Positions 45,940 through 53,657 of a stretch of DNA of 64,000 nucleotides are shown here, one piece after another; within the stretch, counting starts at the first letter, position 1, and every line of letters begins with the position of its first letter. The translations under genes were made by a program, and so were the position numbers. The notes under the pieces were generated by a model. That model was not told the DNA's origin. It made no database searches and saw nothing but the letters and a program-made list of their open reading frames with translations. This stretch comes from Candidatus Poribacteria bacterium (lineage in GTDB: Bacteria; Poribacteria; WGA-4E; PCPOR2b), in NCBI GenBank assembly GCA_022822005.1, contig JAJECO010000053.1, positions 62,001 to 126,000 on the forward strand. The letters run 5' to 3'.

Positions 45940-46248
45940 TATAGTAGATTTTAGAATTAATGAGACACTTCAAACCAAATCGCATTGCCCCTAGGCCCGG
46001 TAGGTGCGGTTTCTAACCGCACCGCATCGGCGCAGTTGGAAACAGCGCCTACCATATATACGAGGAGCGAAAGCGTCTATTTATTTAGGACTTACGCAGT
46101 TGAACGGTCAAAACCAACCCCCCTGTCCCCCTTATCAAGGGGGTAGTTCGGCGATTCATCACCACTGGACACCGTTGCTAACGCCTGATAAATCAGGCAA
46201 CTACAATCTGAAGTGCGTAACTCCTATTTATTTTTAAGATTTACTATA
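45940..46248. mobile_element. Family-2 MITE-like element, copy J, interrupted
   Basis: Starts TATAGTAGATTTTAGAATTA and ends AAGATTTACTATA. The inside holds GGTGCGGTTTCTAACCGCACC and GGCGCAGTTGGAAACAGCGCC palindromes, then GGAGCGAAAGCGTC. A family-1 element is inserted near its right end. Without the insert it matches copy I. Its right end encodes the last residues and stop of the nucleotidyltransferase gene. Confidence 0.8.
46087..46225. mobile_element. Family-1 MITE-like element, copy E, inserted in copy J
   Basis: Ends AGGACTTACGCA and TGCGTAACTCCT. The host sequence ATTTATTT is repeated on both sides (46079-46086 and 46226-46233), an 8-bp target duplication. Removing the element and one repeat restores the sequence seen in copy I. 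Inside are CCCCCTTATCAAGGGGG and GCCTGATAAATCAGGC hairpins. Confidence 0.9.
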
Positions 46249-47087
46249 GTTGATACGTTAATCAGCATCTCAATCTCGGTGACAAGGATTTCTAATTCAC
46301 GAATGGCTCGCCCCCTCCCGTTCTTGTCGAAGGGTCCCTCAAGAAGTGTGGTGTATCTTTCAAGAAAATTGGGAGGCAATATATCCAGTTTTTCGTATTC
46401 AACTTCTGGTCGCTTGGTAGCTGAATCATATTTTTCATTAATGGCAAAAAGAAGGGTGTAAAGTGCATCACACATTCTGTTAAAAAAGAAATGAAAGAAC
46501 GTAAGACCAAATCCCCTTTTAACCCCGTCTTTAAGTTCTGCGAGACAATCTTTCAGAGTATCCAAGCTGTTCGAAATCAGCCGCCCCTTGAGTTGAACCG
46601 GATAAGGATAGAGACAATCGATAAGATGTCTCAAAAATGAATCGGGATCGTATAGAACAATTCCGTTCTCCAACAGCCCAAGCATCGTATAAGGGCGAAA
46701 CTTTTGCTCAGGAATAGATGTCGCACCCTCCTGTGTGACTCGCTTGACAACGGTGCGAATCCAAGTCACTGTGTTGTACGAAATCTCAAATCGAGTCTCA
46801 TTCATACAGAACCGATCAACTTGGGGAGACCACTGATTATCCCACCCCAATGCGCCCTGGCTGTTCTCAAAGTCGGTAACACCTTCAACGCTTTTCAAGA
46901 CGCGCCGTCGATCTGCGGCAGGAACAATTTCAGGCTCACAGAAGGCGAAAAGGTCAAGATCCGAGTATTCATCAAACGTGCCCATCGCATACGAACCGAA
47001 GCACAAGATCGCTCGCACACCGTCTAGCCTTGCGAGGCTCTCAACGATAGGGGTAGTTTTGTTGTGGATAAGATCGATTGGGTCCAT
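46224..47087 (-). CDS. Nucleotidyltransferase-fold protein
   Basis: A 287-residue protein. The nucleotidyltransferase motif is CFGSYAMGTFDEYSDLDLFAF (GS and DxD) around residues 29-49, a pattern of aminoglycoside-type and MNT-like transferases. The remainder is helical with the conserved FFHFFFNRMCDALYTLL, possibly a substrate or HEPN-like helper domain. The substrate is unknown. The last eight residues (TIVNLKNK) and the stop come from repeat copy J. No toxin-antitoxin partner is adjacent. Confidence 0.75.
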   Translation of the reverse strand: MDPIDLIHNKTTPIVESLARLDGVRAILCFGSYAMGTFDEYSDLDLFAFCEPEIVPAADRRRVLKSVEGVTDFENSQGALGWDNQWSPQVDRFCMNETRFEISYNTVTWIRTVVKRVTQEGATSIPEQKFRPYTMLGLLENGIVLYDPDSFLRHLIDCLYPYPVQLKGRLISNSLDTLKDCLAELKDGVKRGFGLTFFHFFFNRMCDALYTLLFAINEKYDSATKRPEVEYEKLDILPPNFLERYTTLLEGPFDKNGRGRAIRELEILVTEIEMLINVSTIVNLKNK

Positions 47088-47122
47088 TTCCCACGTCGCT
47101 CATATTAAGAAATCGTGCGACA

Positions 47123-47154
47123 GAAACCGAGTTTTCAAGAAAAAACTCGGTTTC
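47123..47154. repeat. 13-bp stem hairpin between genes
   Basis: GAAACCGAGTTTT and AAAACTCGGTTTC with a 6-base loop. It lies between the minus-strand PhyH gene (stop at 47210) and the nucleotidyltransferase, and could serve as a weak terminator or be another dispersed repeat. Confidence 0.55.
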
Positions 47155-47209
47155 TCTTCGAGCATTGCACTTTTCTTTTACATGAAGCCTCCACCTATAG
47201 AGTCCTCTT

Positions 47210-48100
47210 TCACGCTTCGGCGTAGGGACGGAAGCCGCGAACCATCAGCCCGCGCTGTTCATTCGTTTTCTTTGCCTCAGTAGCGCGTTTCTCCGCCTCC
47301 GCCCGATTTGCGGTGGTAGTACCACCAATAACAACGTAATCGTCCACCCGCCGGTAACGGTTAATGAACACCGGACGCGGCTTGTCCGAGTGATTCTGCT
47401 TGGACCCGTGAATCATCTTGACGTGGAAAAAGATGGAATCCCCCGCGCTACCGACGATCGGCAGCGCCCGCTCCCAGGGCCATTCATCATCATCCAAGCC
47501 GAGATGCGAAAAGGTGTCAACATGCCTAAGTTGACCGAGCCGATGTGAACCGGGCACGACATGCAGCGCGCCGTTTACCAGATCTGTATCCACCACATAG
47601 TTCAGAATCCCTACGGGACCTTCGTAACGGTGTTCAAAGTATGCGGAATCTTGATGCAGATGTTTCGGATGCCCACCGACCGGCTCTTTATAAAGGCACT
47701 GTCCTTGCCCGTAGACCTCGACATTCTCTCCCAGAATCGCCTCTACGATATCTATCGTACGCTCATCGAGTGCAGAGCGGAAAAACGCAGCACTGGTAAA
47801 ATAGTTAATTGCCAAGACCATGATCTGTTTATCGCGAGAGTAACCGGGCGGTGCTGGCAGGAACAGGGTTCCATTCGGTGTTCGCCACCCTTCCACAATC
47901 TTCTCTGCACAATCAAGTGAAGCGATCGACTCAGCGGCAGCCGCCTCAATGTCTCGATGGATTTCATCGATGTACGGTTTCATCAAGCCGCGGACGACGA
48001 GTGCACCGTGCTTCTTAAATGTTTTCGCAGCCGCTTGGGGATTCAAGTTGTCTGCAAATACTTCGATATCTTCAACTGCCACAGCCGAATCTGTTGCCAT
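47210..48100 (-). CDS. PhyH family dioxygenase, canonical
   Basis: About 296 residues from the ATG at 48100 (GGAGATT site); the upstream extension to 48166 is unlikely. Iron ligands are H149-Q-D151 and His231, Arg242 is the likely 2-oxoglutarate anchor, and VVPGSH occurs at 181-186. The region HPKHLHQDSAYFEHRYEGP and KQNHSDKPRPVFINRYR resemble hydroxylases of small polar compounds such as the ectoine hydroxylase group. This is the sixth PhyH gene between 40.5 and 48.1 kb. Confidence 0.86.
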   Translation of the reverse strand: MATDSAVAVEDIEVFADNLNPQAAAKTFKKHGALVVRGLMKPYIDEIHRDIEAAAAESIASLDCAEKIVEGWRTPNGTLFLPAPPGYSRDKQIMVLAINYFTSAAFFRSALDERTIDIVEAILGENVEVYGQGQCLYKEPVGGHPKHLHQDSAYFEHRYEGPVGILNYVVDTDLVNGALHVVPGSHRLGQLRHVDTFSHLGLDDDEWPWERALPIVGSAGDSIFFHVKMIHGSKQNHSDKPRPVFINRYRRVDDYVVIGGTTTANRAEAEKRATEAKKTNEQRGLMVRGFRPYAEA

Positions 48101-48189
48101 AGGTGAATCTCCGTTTTGAAATGAGGATGCTGTTACCACGTCAAGAGCATAGCATACCCATCCCAATTTGTCAAAAATTCGATATCTTT

Positions 48190-48372
48190 AGGAGTTACTC
48201 AATTCAGTTTGTAGTAGCGCAATTTATTGCGCGTCTGGACGGGGCATAAATCGCCCTATCACACACCGAATACCCTACTATAATTGCCCGATTCATCGGG
48301 CGTTGAAGATGTTGTCCTGCGGCGATAAATCGTTGAACTACAAAGTTTTGAGCATTCAACTGCGTAAGTTCT
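48190..48372. mobile_element. Family-1 MITE-like element, copy F
   Basis: Ends AGGAGTTACTCA and TGCGTAAGTTCT. The 7-base flanks TATCTTT and ACTCTTT agree at 5 positions. It carries GTTTGTAGTAGCGCAATTTATTGCGC and GCCCGATTCATCGGGC palindromes and closely resembles copy B at 11076 in length (183 bp each) and parts. Confidence 0.75.
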
Positions 48373-49265
48373 ACTCTTTTTGATTAGGATCTAACAATTC
48401 CGAATATTATACCAATTCCTGATTGAGATATGTCAAAATTTTCTTTTATCAAAAAGTGTTGATTTTTAGAACTTGTTTGAAAAGTCATTGTGGGTAAATC
48501 CAGATGGACGTACACGATTCAACGGTATATTACCACTATATTCAGTAAACCGTGTCAGGTCAATGGTAGCTGCTCCGTTCCGTCCGGCCTGCCTGCTCTT
48601 GGCTTGTCGGAGTCCCGCCTGTCCCGATGTAATCGGGGATGCAATCGGGGAGAGTTTTCAACCTGCATCCCGCCTGTCCCCCTGGTCTCAATTTATCGGA
48701 CGATTTAGCGGCTGCTTGGTTTCAAAGTTCGATAGGTTGGAAGCCTCCAACCGCTATCTCCCAATATAGCTCGCTGTGGATTGACAAATCCACAGCACTT
48801 GGGGATAATTTTTTGCTTCTTAAAACAGGTTCTAAGAATTTTCTCGCTTTTTTAATAAAGGTCTGTTAGTTTAACGCAAGTTGTAGTCAATAAACCAAGC
48901 ACTAGAAACTGAAGCAACAGGCGGGAATTGGAATTCCCGCCTATAAAAAACGGACGGTAGGGGGCGTACCCTCCGAATCGCGCTTGGCTTGACTACGGCT
49001 ATATAGTAACTTGGGTAATCCTAACGCAAGTTGCTAGTAGTATAGAAAAACTGAGTTTTTCGTGCTCATATTGTCTGATTTTGGGAAAATGGATTGAATT
49101 TTTCCTTTAGTAATTTAAGTTAATATATTCAACTGACATGTCAGCGTCAATCGGTTGAGCCAGCCTTGATGCGGCCTCCGGTGTGTCATTGGTGGAGAAT
49201 TAGGCACTTGGTTATATGTGACGCATCAGTGTCAATTGGACATCGGTCCACCTATTGGGCAATCG

Positions 49266-49424
49266 GGGGTTGTGGTCGTCCCATCGCGTTGGCTTGTGGA
49301 GCGCCCCTTTTCTTGGTTCGGTGGATTTCACCGATTGATTTTGGACTATGAGCGCTCAGCTGAGACCGCTGAGGCTATGGTGTATATTGCTTCCATTTAC
49401 TTAATGCTAAACCGTATCAAATGA
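49266..49424 (+). pseudogene. IS5-type transposase C-terminal remnant
   Basis: The frame reads GVVVVPSRWLVERPFSWFGG and goes on to DYERSAETAEAMVYIASIYLMLNRI, then a stop. This is the C-terminal end of IS5-like DDE transposases (VERTFAWL... with the catalytic Glu in VER). The N-terminal and middle parts are missing, so it cannot be active. It marks an old IS insertion in the gene-poor stretch before recQ. Confidence 0.75.
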
Positions 49425-49457
49425 CTTTTAAAACAGATTCTTAGCGATCTATCGCTT

Positions 49458-49517
49458 GTTTGTAGTCGCACGATTCATCGCCCGTCGAAACGCCCAATGA
49501 ATTGGGCTACTACAAAC
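49458..49517. repeat. REP palindrome of the TTTGTAGT type at the recQ start
   Basis: GTTTGTAGT at the left and ACTACAAAC at the right, with CGATTCATCG and GCCCAATGAATTGGGC hairpins inside. The same block forms the middle of family-1 copies B, D and F. The ATG at 49497 that would begin the longest recQ frame lies inside it. Confidence 0.75.
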
Positions 49518-49589
49518 CGTCAACGGCTAACCAATGGCACACCTACGAACCGCCGATTCATCGCCCGTTTAGCCGAGGAAAGGAACTTC

Positions 49590-51383
49590 TTGTTGATTAT
49601 CGAAGCCATCCGTAGAATAATTGACAATTTGCTTAATCGAGGGAGTAAAGCATCGAACAGTGCGCCAAGCGATCTTCCAGATCCACGCGTAGCGTTGAAG
49701 GAACATTTCGGGTATGACGACTTCCGCGAAGGTCAACGTGAGGTAGTTGAGAAGCTTCTATCTGGAAGAAACCTGCTCGGTGCTTTTCCAACTGCGTTTG
49801 GGAAATCCATCTGCTATCAGTTGCCGGGACTGATGCTCCCGGGGCTTACGGTGGTGATTTCGCCGTTAATCTCGTTGATGAAAGATCAGGTAGATGCCTT
49901 GCAAGAGAGGGGGATTGATTCGGTAGGCTTACTGAACAGCAGTTTGACTCCTGAGGAGTATCAACAGGAACTGAAACGATTAGAAAACGGTGAGATGAAG
50001 CTGCTGTATGTGTCGCCTGAACGGTTTCGCAGCCGCCGTTTCCTGAACACCTTAAAATCCCATAAAATTTCGCTGTTCGTGGTTGATGAAGCACATTGCA
50101 TCTCTCAGTGGGGTCATGACTTTCGACCAGATTACCTTGCGCTTCGGACTGCTATCCAAGCGGTGAATCCCTATTCAGTCGCGCTATTCACGGCGACGGC
50201 AACGCCCGATGTGAGAGAGGACATCGTAAAACAGCTCCGAGTTGAGAAGTGCGACATCTTAATCCAGAGTGTAGAGCGTCCCAATCTAAAATTCAGTGTC
50301 TGCGAGGTGCCGGGCGAACCGGAAAAGTATCAGTTGCTTGCAAAGCAGCTGGAACAACTCACCGGGAAAGGGATCGTGTATGCCGGTACGCGGCGGCAGA
50401 CTGAAGAGATTGCGGCATATCTCAAGGGTGAAGGCTATCGCGTCGATTTCTATCACGGCGCTAGGGAGGAATCGGAACGGACGCGGGTGCAAGATGCGTT
50501 TTTCGACGATACAACGGCTGGCATCGAAATCGTAGTAGCGACCAACGCATTCGGGATGGGGATTGATAAGCCCGACATCCGGTATGTTATCCATTGGTCA
50601 ATTTCGGGATCGCTCGAACACTATTATCAGGAAGCGGGGCGCGCGGGACGGGACGGTAAGGATTCACAGTGTATCCTATTCTTCAGTTCAGGTGATCGAC
50701 GTTTGCAGGAACATTTTATAGAGCAGAGTGCACCGAACAAGCCGAACCTTTTAAATGTGCTGAAACTGATCGAGGACTCGCCATCGGTCGGTAAGTTCCG
50801 GTTGGTCAACACGCAGGAGGTGGAATCCAGAGGTGATGTTGATGAGAGTAGAATTCGGGTGGGGATTAGCTATCTCGAAAAACTCGGTTTCCTCGAAAGG
50901 AGGTCCAACAGCCCATCGAACATGTCCGTGGATCTTATCAACGATTCAAACGGCGAGTCGAGGATATTGGAGAGTCTACGGGATCAGCCAGAAATTCGGA
51001 CAATCGATTTCTGCCAAGAACATGACCTACCTCCAGATGAATTGATAGAGGAATTGAGTGATCTACAAAGCGACGGGGATCTAAGATACTCGGGGGCGGA
51101 GGATACGATGTTGATTAAGTTGTTTCACGGCAGCAAACTGTTCGGGAACATGTCCGAGAACGAGGTAGGAGAGAAGCAATATATCCAAAACAAGCGGGGG
51201 CAGCTCGACCAGATGATTCTCTATGCGAAAACGGGCAGTTGCAGGGGCAAGTGGGTGAGACAATATTTCGGGGAACGGGTCGATGACGACTATCGCTGCA
51301 ACCTCTGTGACATCTGTGATCCAAGCCTCCTTGATGCTTACAACTCACTCATCGAAGAAGTCATGCAGCACCACACCCCGTAG
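49590..51383 (+). CDS. recQ: ATP-dependent DNA helicase RecQ
   Basis: A RecQ-family 3-prime to 5-prime helicase for recombination and repair. It has FRxGQ (FREGQREVV), Walker A PTAFGKS (most RecQ have TGGGKS), DEAH box VVDEAHCISQWGHDFR, ATATPDVR, GRAGRDG, and the zinc site WVRQYFG...CNLCDIC. No HRDC domain. The frame runs back to an ATG at 49497, but that ATG is in a REP repeat; TTG at 49590 with GAGGAAAGG before it is more likely. The stop TAG is the first triplet of the REP at 51381. Confidence 0.9.
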   Translation: MLIIEAIRRIIDNLLNRGSKASNSAPSDLPDPRVALKEHFGYDDFREGQREVVEKLLSGRNLLGAFPTAFGKSICYQLPGLMLPGLTVVISPLISLMKDQVDALQERGIDSVGLLNSSLTPEEYQQELKRLENGEMKLLYVSPERFRSRRFLNTLKSHKISLFVVDEAHCISQWGHDFRPDYLALRTAIQAVNPYSVALFTATATPDVREDIVKQLRVEKCDILIQSVERPNLKFSVCEVPGEPEKYQLLAKQLEQLTGKGIVYAGTRRQTEEIAAYLKGEGYRVDFYHGAREESERTRVQDAFFDDTTAGIEIVVATNAFGMGIDKPDIRYVIHWSISGSLEHYYQEAGRAGRDGKDSQCILFFSSGDRRLQEHFIEQSAPNKPNLLNVLKLIEDSPSVGKFRLVNTQEVESRGDVDESRIRVGISYLEKLGFLERRSNSPSNMSVDLINDSNGESRILESLRDQPEIRTIDFCQEHDLPPDELIEELSDLQSDGDLRYSGAEDTMLIKLFHGSKLFGNMSENEVGEKQYIQNKRGQLDQMILYAKTGSCRGKWVRQYFGERVDDDYRCNLCDICDPSLLDAYNSLIEEVMQHHTP

Positions 51384-51406
51384 GCGGGGCATCTTGCCCC
51401 GCCCTA
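51381..51406. repeat. REP palindrome upstream of RAYT
   Basis: GGCGGGGCATCTTGCCCCGCC core, flanked by TA on both sides. It begins with the recQ stop codon and lies 28 bases before the RAYT start. Confidence 0.9.
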
Positions 51407-51434
51407 TGCCAACATATGATCCAAAGGAAAAACC

Positions 51435-51977
51435 ATGAATATTCTTCCAAACCGAAAAAGTCATCAATTACGACAAGGACGACATGCAATATCTGGCGCA
51501 TACTACTTTTTAACGACTGCCACATTCAAACGGAGGCACATTCTCTCAAATCCCCAAGTTGCACAAATTATTTTCGATTCCCTCCAATGGCTGGAAAACA
51601 AAGACCGAATCAGATGGGTATGTATTATGATAATGCCTGACCATATTCATGCGGTTATTCAACTAGGCTGTAACCAAACCCTGTCAAGCGTTATGCATTC
51701 CTTTAAGAGTTTCACAGCGAAGAAGATTAACGCGCTGCATAGCCATATAGCGGGGCAAGATGCCCCGCCTACGGGAGAGGGGCATATAACGGGGCAAGAT
51801 GCCCCGCCTACGGGGGCTGGCGCGGTATGGCAGGAAGGATATTATGATCGTGGAATTCGAGGGGAAGAATCGTTGAATGAGATTATACGATATTGCTATG
51901 AGAATCCTGTTCGAAAGGGTTTGGTGAAATGGGCGAAGGATTACCCATATTGGTGGTGTAAATTTAAGATGGAGTAG
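51435..51977 (+). CDS. REP-associated tyrosine transposase (RAYT, IS200/IS605-like Y1)
   Basis: A 180-residue Y1 HUH transposase of the RAYT group. It has the HUH metal motif in MPDHIHAV and the catalytic Tyr region (YDRGIRGEESLNEIIRYCYENPVRKGLV) with the closing WWCKF. RAYTs are domesticated single-strand transposases that move REP palindromes. Here REPs flank the gene on both sides, and two more REP units lie inside the gene in frame, each adding GQDAPPTG between the HUH and Tyr parts. AAGGAAA precedes the ATG. Confidence 0.9.
   Translation: MNILPNRKSHQLRQGRHAISGAYYFLTTATFKRRHILSNPQVAQIIFDSLQWLENKDRIRWVCIMIMPDHIHAVIQLGCNQTLSSVMHSFKSFTAKKINALHSHIAGQDAPPTGEGHITGQDAPPTGAGAVWQEGYYDRGIRGEESLNEIIRYCYENPVRKGLVKWAKDYPYWWCKFKME
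51751..51814. repeat. Two in-frame REP units inside the RAYT gene
   Basis: CGGGGCAAGATGCCCCGCCT followed by ACGGG occurs at 51751 and again 39 bases later at 51790. Both keep the frame (39 is a multiple of 3) and each encodes GQDAPPTG. The core is the same as in the flanking REPs, in the reverse sense to the one at 51381. Confidence 0.93.
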
Positions 51978-51983
51978 GGAATC

Positions 51984-52009
51984 GGCGGGGCAAGATGCCC
52001 CGCCTACGG
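51984..52009. repeat. REP palindrome downstream of RAYT
   Basis: GCGGGGCAAGATGCCCCGCC followed by TACGG, 6 bases after the RAYT stop and inverted relative to the upstream copy. A weaker relative, GGTGCCCGCACCTATGGTGC, follows near 52040. Confidence 0.9.
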
Positions 52010-52148
52010 AGATGGGAGTTGATTAATCGTGGGATAAGGTGCCCGCACCTATGGTGCGAGAATGAAAATGAGGATAGAGTCGGGAGGTTCCATCTACGGG
52101 GACAGGAGACGTTTCCTACGGAGAAGGGATTTCGTTAACAGTCTATTA

Positions 52149-52484
52149 CTAAGATGAGCGGCGAGTTTTCAGTTGTTCAAGGTATTCCTGGGTACGTTTA
52201 ATCTCTCGACGCGCAGCGTCGTCGGCTTTGCGCTTTGCTGCTGTTTTAGCGTTGTACTCAAGTCCCCACGAACCTTTTCTGAGGCGTTTGAGAGTAAATT
52301 CCCCACCCGCCTGCTGGTTCACGTAATCGAGCAGATTTCGCAAAATCCAGTAGACATCTGACGCAGCATACCGGAGATCGCTGTCAGCCCCCTGTTCCCC
52401 GATAAAATCGAGGGCGAGTCTCGCCAATTCAACAGCCTCTTTCGCGGTGTAATGCTTGTCACCGTCTAACTGAATGGTTACCAT
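52149..52484 (-). CDS. Unknown small helical protein
   Basis: A 111-residue protein that I do not recognise. It begins with a short strand (MVTIQLDGDKHYTAKEAVELA) and continues as helices, ending in a charged stretch (AAKRKADDAARREIKRTQEY). The start suggests a small DNA- or protein-binding module, but nothing proves it. It follows the XdhC-like gene by 18 bases on the same strand, so both may be one transcript. Confidence 0.5.
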   Translation of the reverse strand: MVTIQLDGDKHYTAKEAVELARLALDFIGEQGADSDLRYAASDVYWILRNLLDYVNQQAGGEFTLKRLRKGSWGLEYNAKTAAKRKADDAARREIKRTQEYLEQLKTRRSS

Positions 52485-52502
52485 TGCTCTGCCCCGTGGA
52501 AA

Positions 52503-53633
52503 TCATGCACCGACCTTAATTGTGGGCATTCTCGCTGGCTGTGCATCAAAGTGGATGTCTGGCTTCGTACTATTGCGCACCTGAATGAGTTGTGCAGCGA
52601 TACTCACTGCAATCTCCGGCACAGTCTTGGAGTTGATATCCAACCCAATCGGCGCGTATACCTGCGCCAGCCTCTCTTCAGGGATACCCATGTCTCTCAA
52701 ATCGTCATAGATCAGCTTAATCTTCCGACGGCTGCCAATCAGACCAACATACCGTGCATTCGACTCAATGACACTGTGGAGGGCTTCCTCATCGTGCTGA
52801 TGTCCCCGTGTGACAACGACGGCGTAGGTCAAATGGTCGACGGGATACTTACGCAACTCCTCCGCAATGTCACCGATGATGATTTCGTCAGCTTCGGGGA
52901 GACGCTCTTCAGAGGCGAAATCAACCCGGTCATCAACGATCGCAACATCAAAGCCGAGCCATTTTCCGAGATGACACAGCGCTTGTCCGACATGTCCTGC
53001 ACCGGCAATAAGCAGTGTCGGACGTGGCTGTACTGCATCCATAAAGACCCAAACCGCTCCCTCTTCGTCTTGATCCCGTTCGACCTGCCACCGAAACACA
53101 CCGGGGGCATCCTTCTCTAAAACCTCGATCAGTTCATCTTGGAGCGCGGTCTCTAACGCCGCATCCCCTAACGAGCCGACCTTTTCGCCATTCGCTGGAA
53201 ACAGCATCTTCGCGCCGACGTGAATATGGTCTATTTCACTTTTGACGACTGTAGTGGAAACAAGGGGAACTTTTGCCTCCGAGAGTTCCTGCAACCGAGT
53301 CAGTATCAGTGATTCCTCTTCGGTTTGGGGTAGGTCAATGAAGATCTTCATATTTCCGCCGCAGATAAGACCATCGTCCCATCCGTAGTCGCTGTCTAGC
53401 TGAAAATCGAGCAGACGTGGGCTTCCACCTTGCATCAAGCCGATTGCCTGTCGCCGCGCCTCCGCTTCCACGCAGCCACCGCCGAGCGTTCCAACATTGC
53501 GCAAGTCTGGCAAAATTAGCAACTTAGATCCCGGCTTTTGCGGGGTCGATCCCTTTGTTTCTACGACCGTACAATAGGCACCAATCTCCTCAGACTCAAT
53601 TAGTTCAAGAACTTTTTGATATATCTCTCTCAT
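52503..53633 (-). CDS. XdhC/CoxI family protein
   Basis: A 376-residue protein with both family domains. The N-terminal CoxI part has ETKGSTPQKPGSKLL and LGGGCVEAEARR. The C-terminal Rossmann part has LIAGAGHVGQALCHLGKWLGFDVAIVDDR and VVVTRGHQHDEEAL, then YVGLIGSRRK. XdhC binds the molybdenum cofactor and helps insert its sulfurated form into xanthine dehydrogenase-type enzymes. No molybdenum hydroxylase gene is in the window, so its client lies elsewhere. It follows the MDH-like gene by 24 bases. Confidence 0.9.
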   Translation of the reverse strand: MREIYQKVLELIESEEIGAYCTVVETKGSTPQKPGSKLLILPDLRNVGTLGGGCVEAEARRQAIGLMQGGSPRLLDFQLDSDYGWDDGLICGGNMKIFIDLPQTEEESLILTRLQELSEAKVPLVSTTVVKSEIDHIHVGAKMLFPANGEKVGSLGDAALETALQDELIEVLEKDAPGVFRWQVERDQDEEGAVWVFMDAVQPRPTLLIAGAGHVGQALCHLGKWLGFDVAIVDDRVDFASEERLPEADEIIIGDIAEELRKYPVDHLTYAVVVTRGHQHDEEALHSVIESNARYVGLIGSRRKIKLIYDDLRDMGIPEERLAQVYAPIGLDINSKTVPEIAVSIAAQLIQVRNSTKPDIHFDAQPARMPTIKVGA

Positions 53634-53657
53634 TTTTCTTTCCTCGCATCAGGCCAA

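Larger units (their letters stand above)
48101..49496. other. Gene-poor, repeat-rich region
   Basis: No intact gene in 1.4 kb. It holds the family-1 copy F (48190-48372), CCCGATTACATCGGGG-like and CCCGCCTGTCCC repeats (48600-48690), a TGGATTGACAAATCCA hairpin (near 48778), GGCGGGAATTGGAATTCCCG (48920-48941), a transposase remnant (49266-49424) and a REP at 49458. This looks like a site of repeated insertions and decay. Confidence 0.7.

Noticed and set aside
48473-48869. Open frames in the repeat-rich gap before recQ
   Set aside because: They are made of CCCGCCTGTCCCGAT-type repeats and have no ribosome site or recognisable domain.
49166-49351. A second reading frame over the IS remnant
   Set aside because: It is out of frame with the recognisable transposase end and has no family features.
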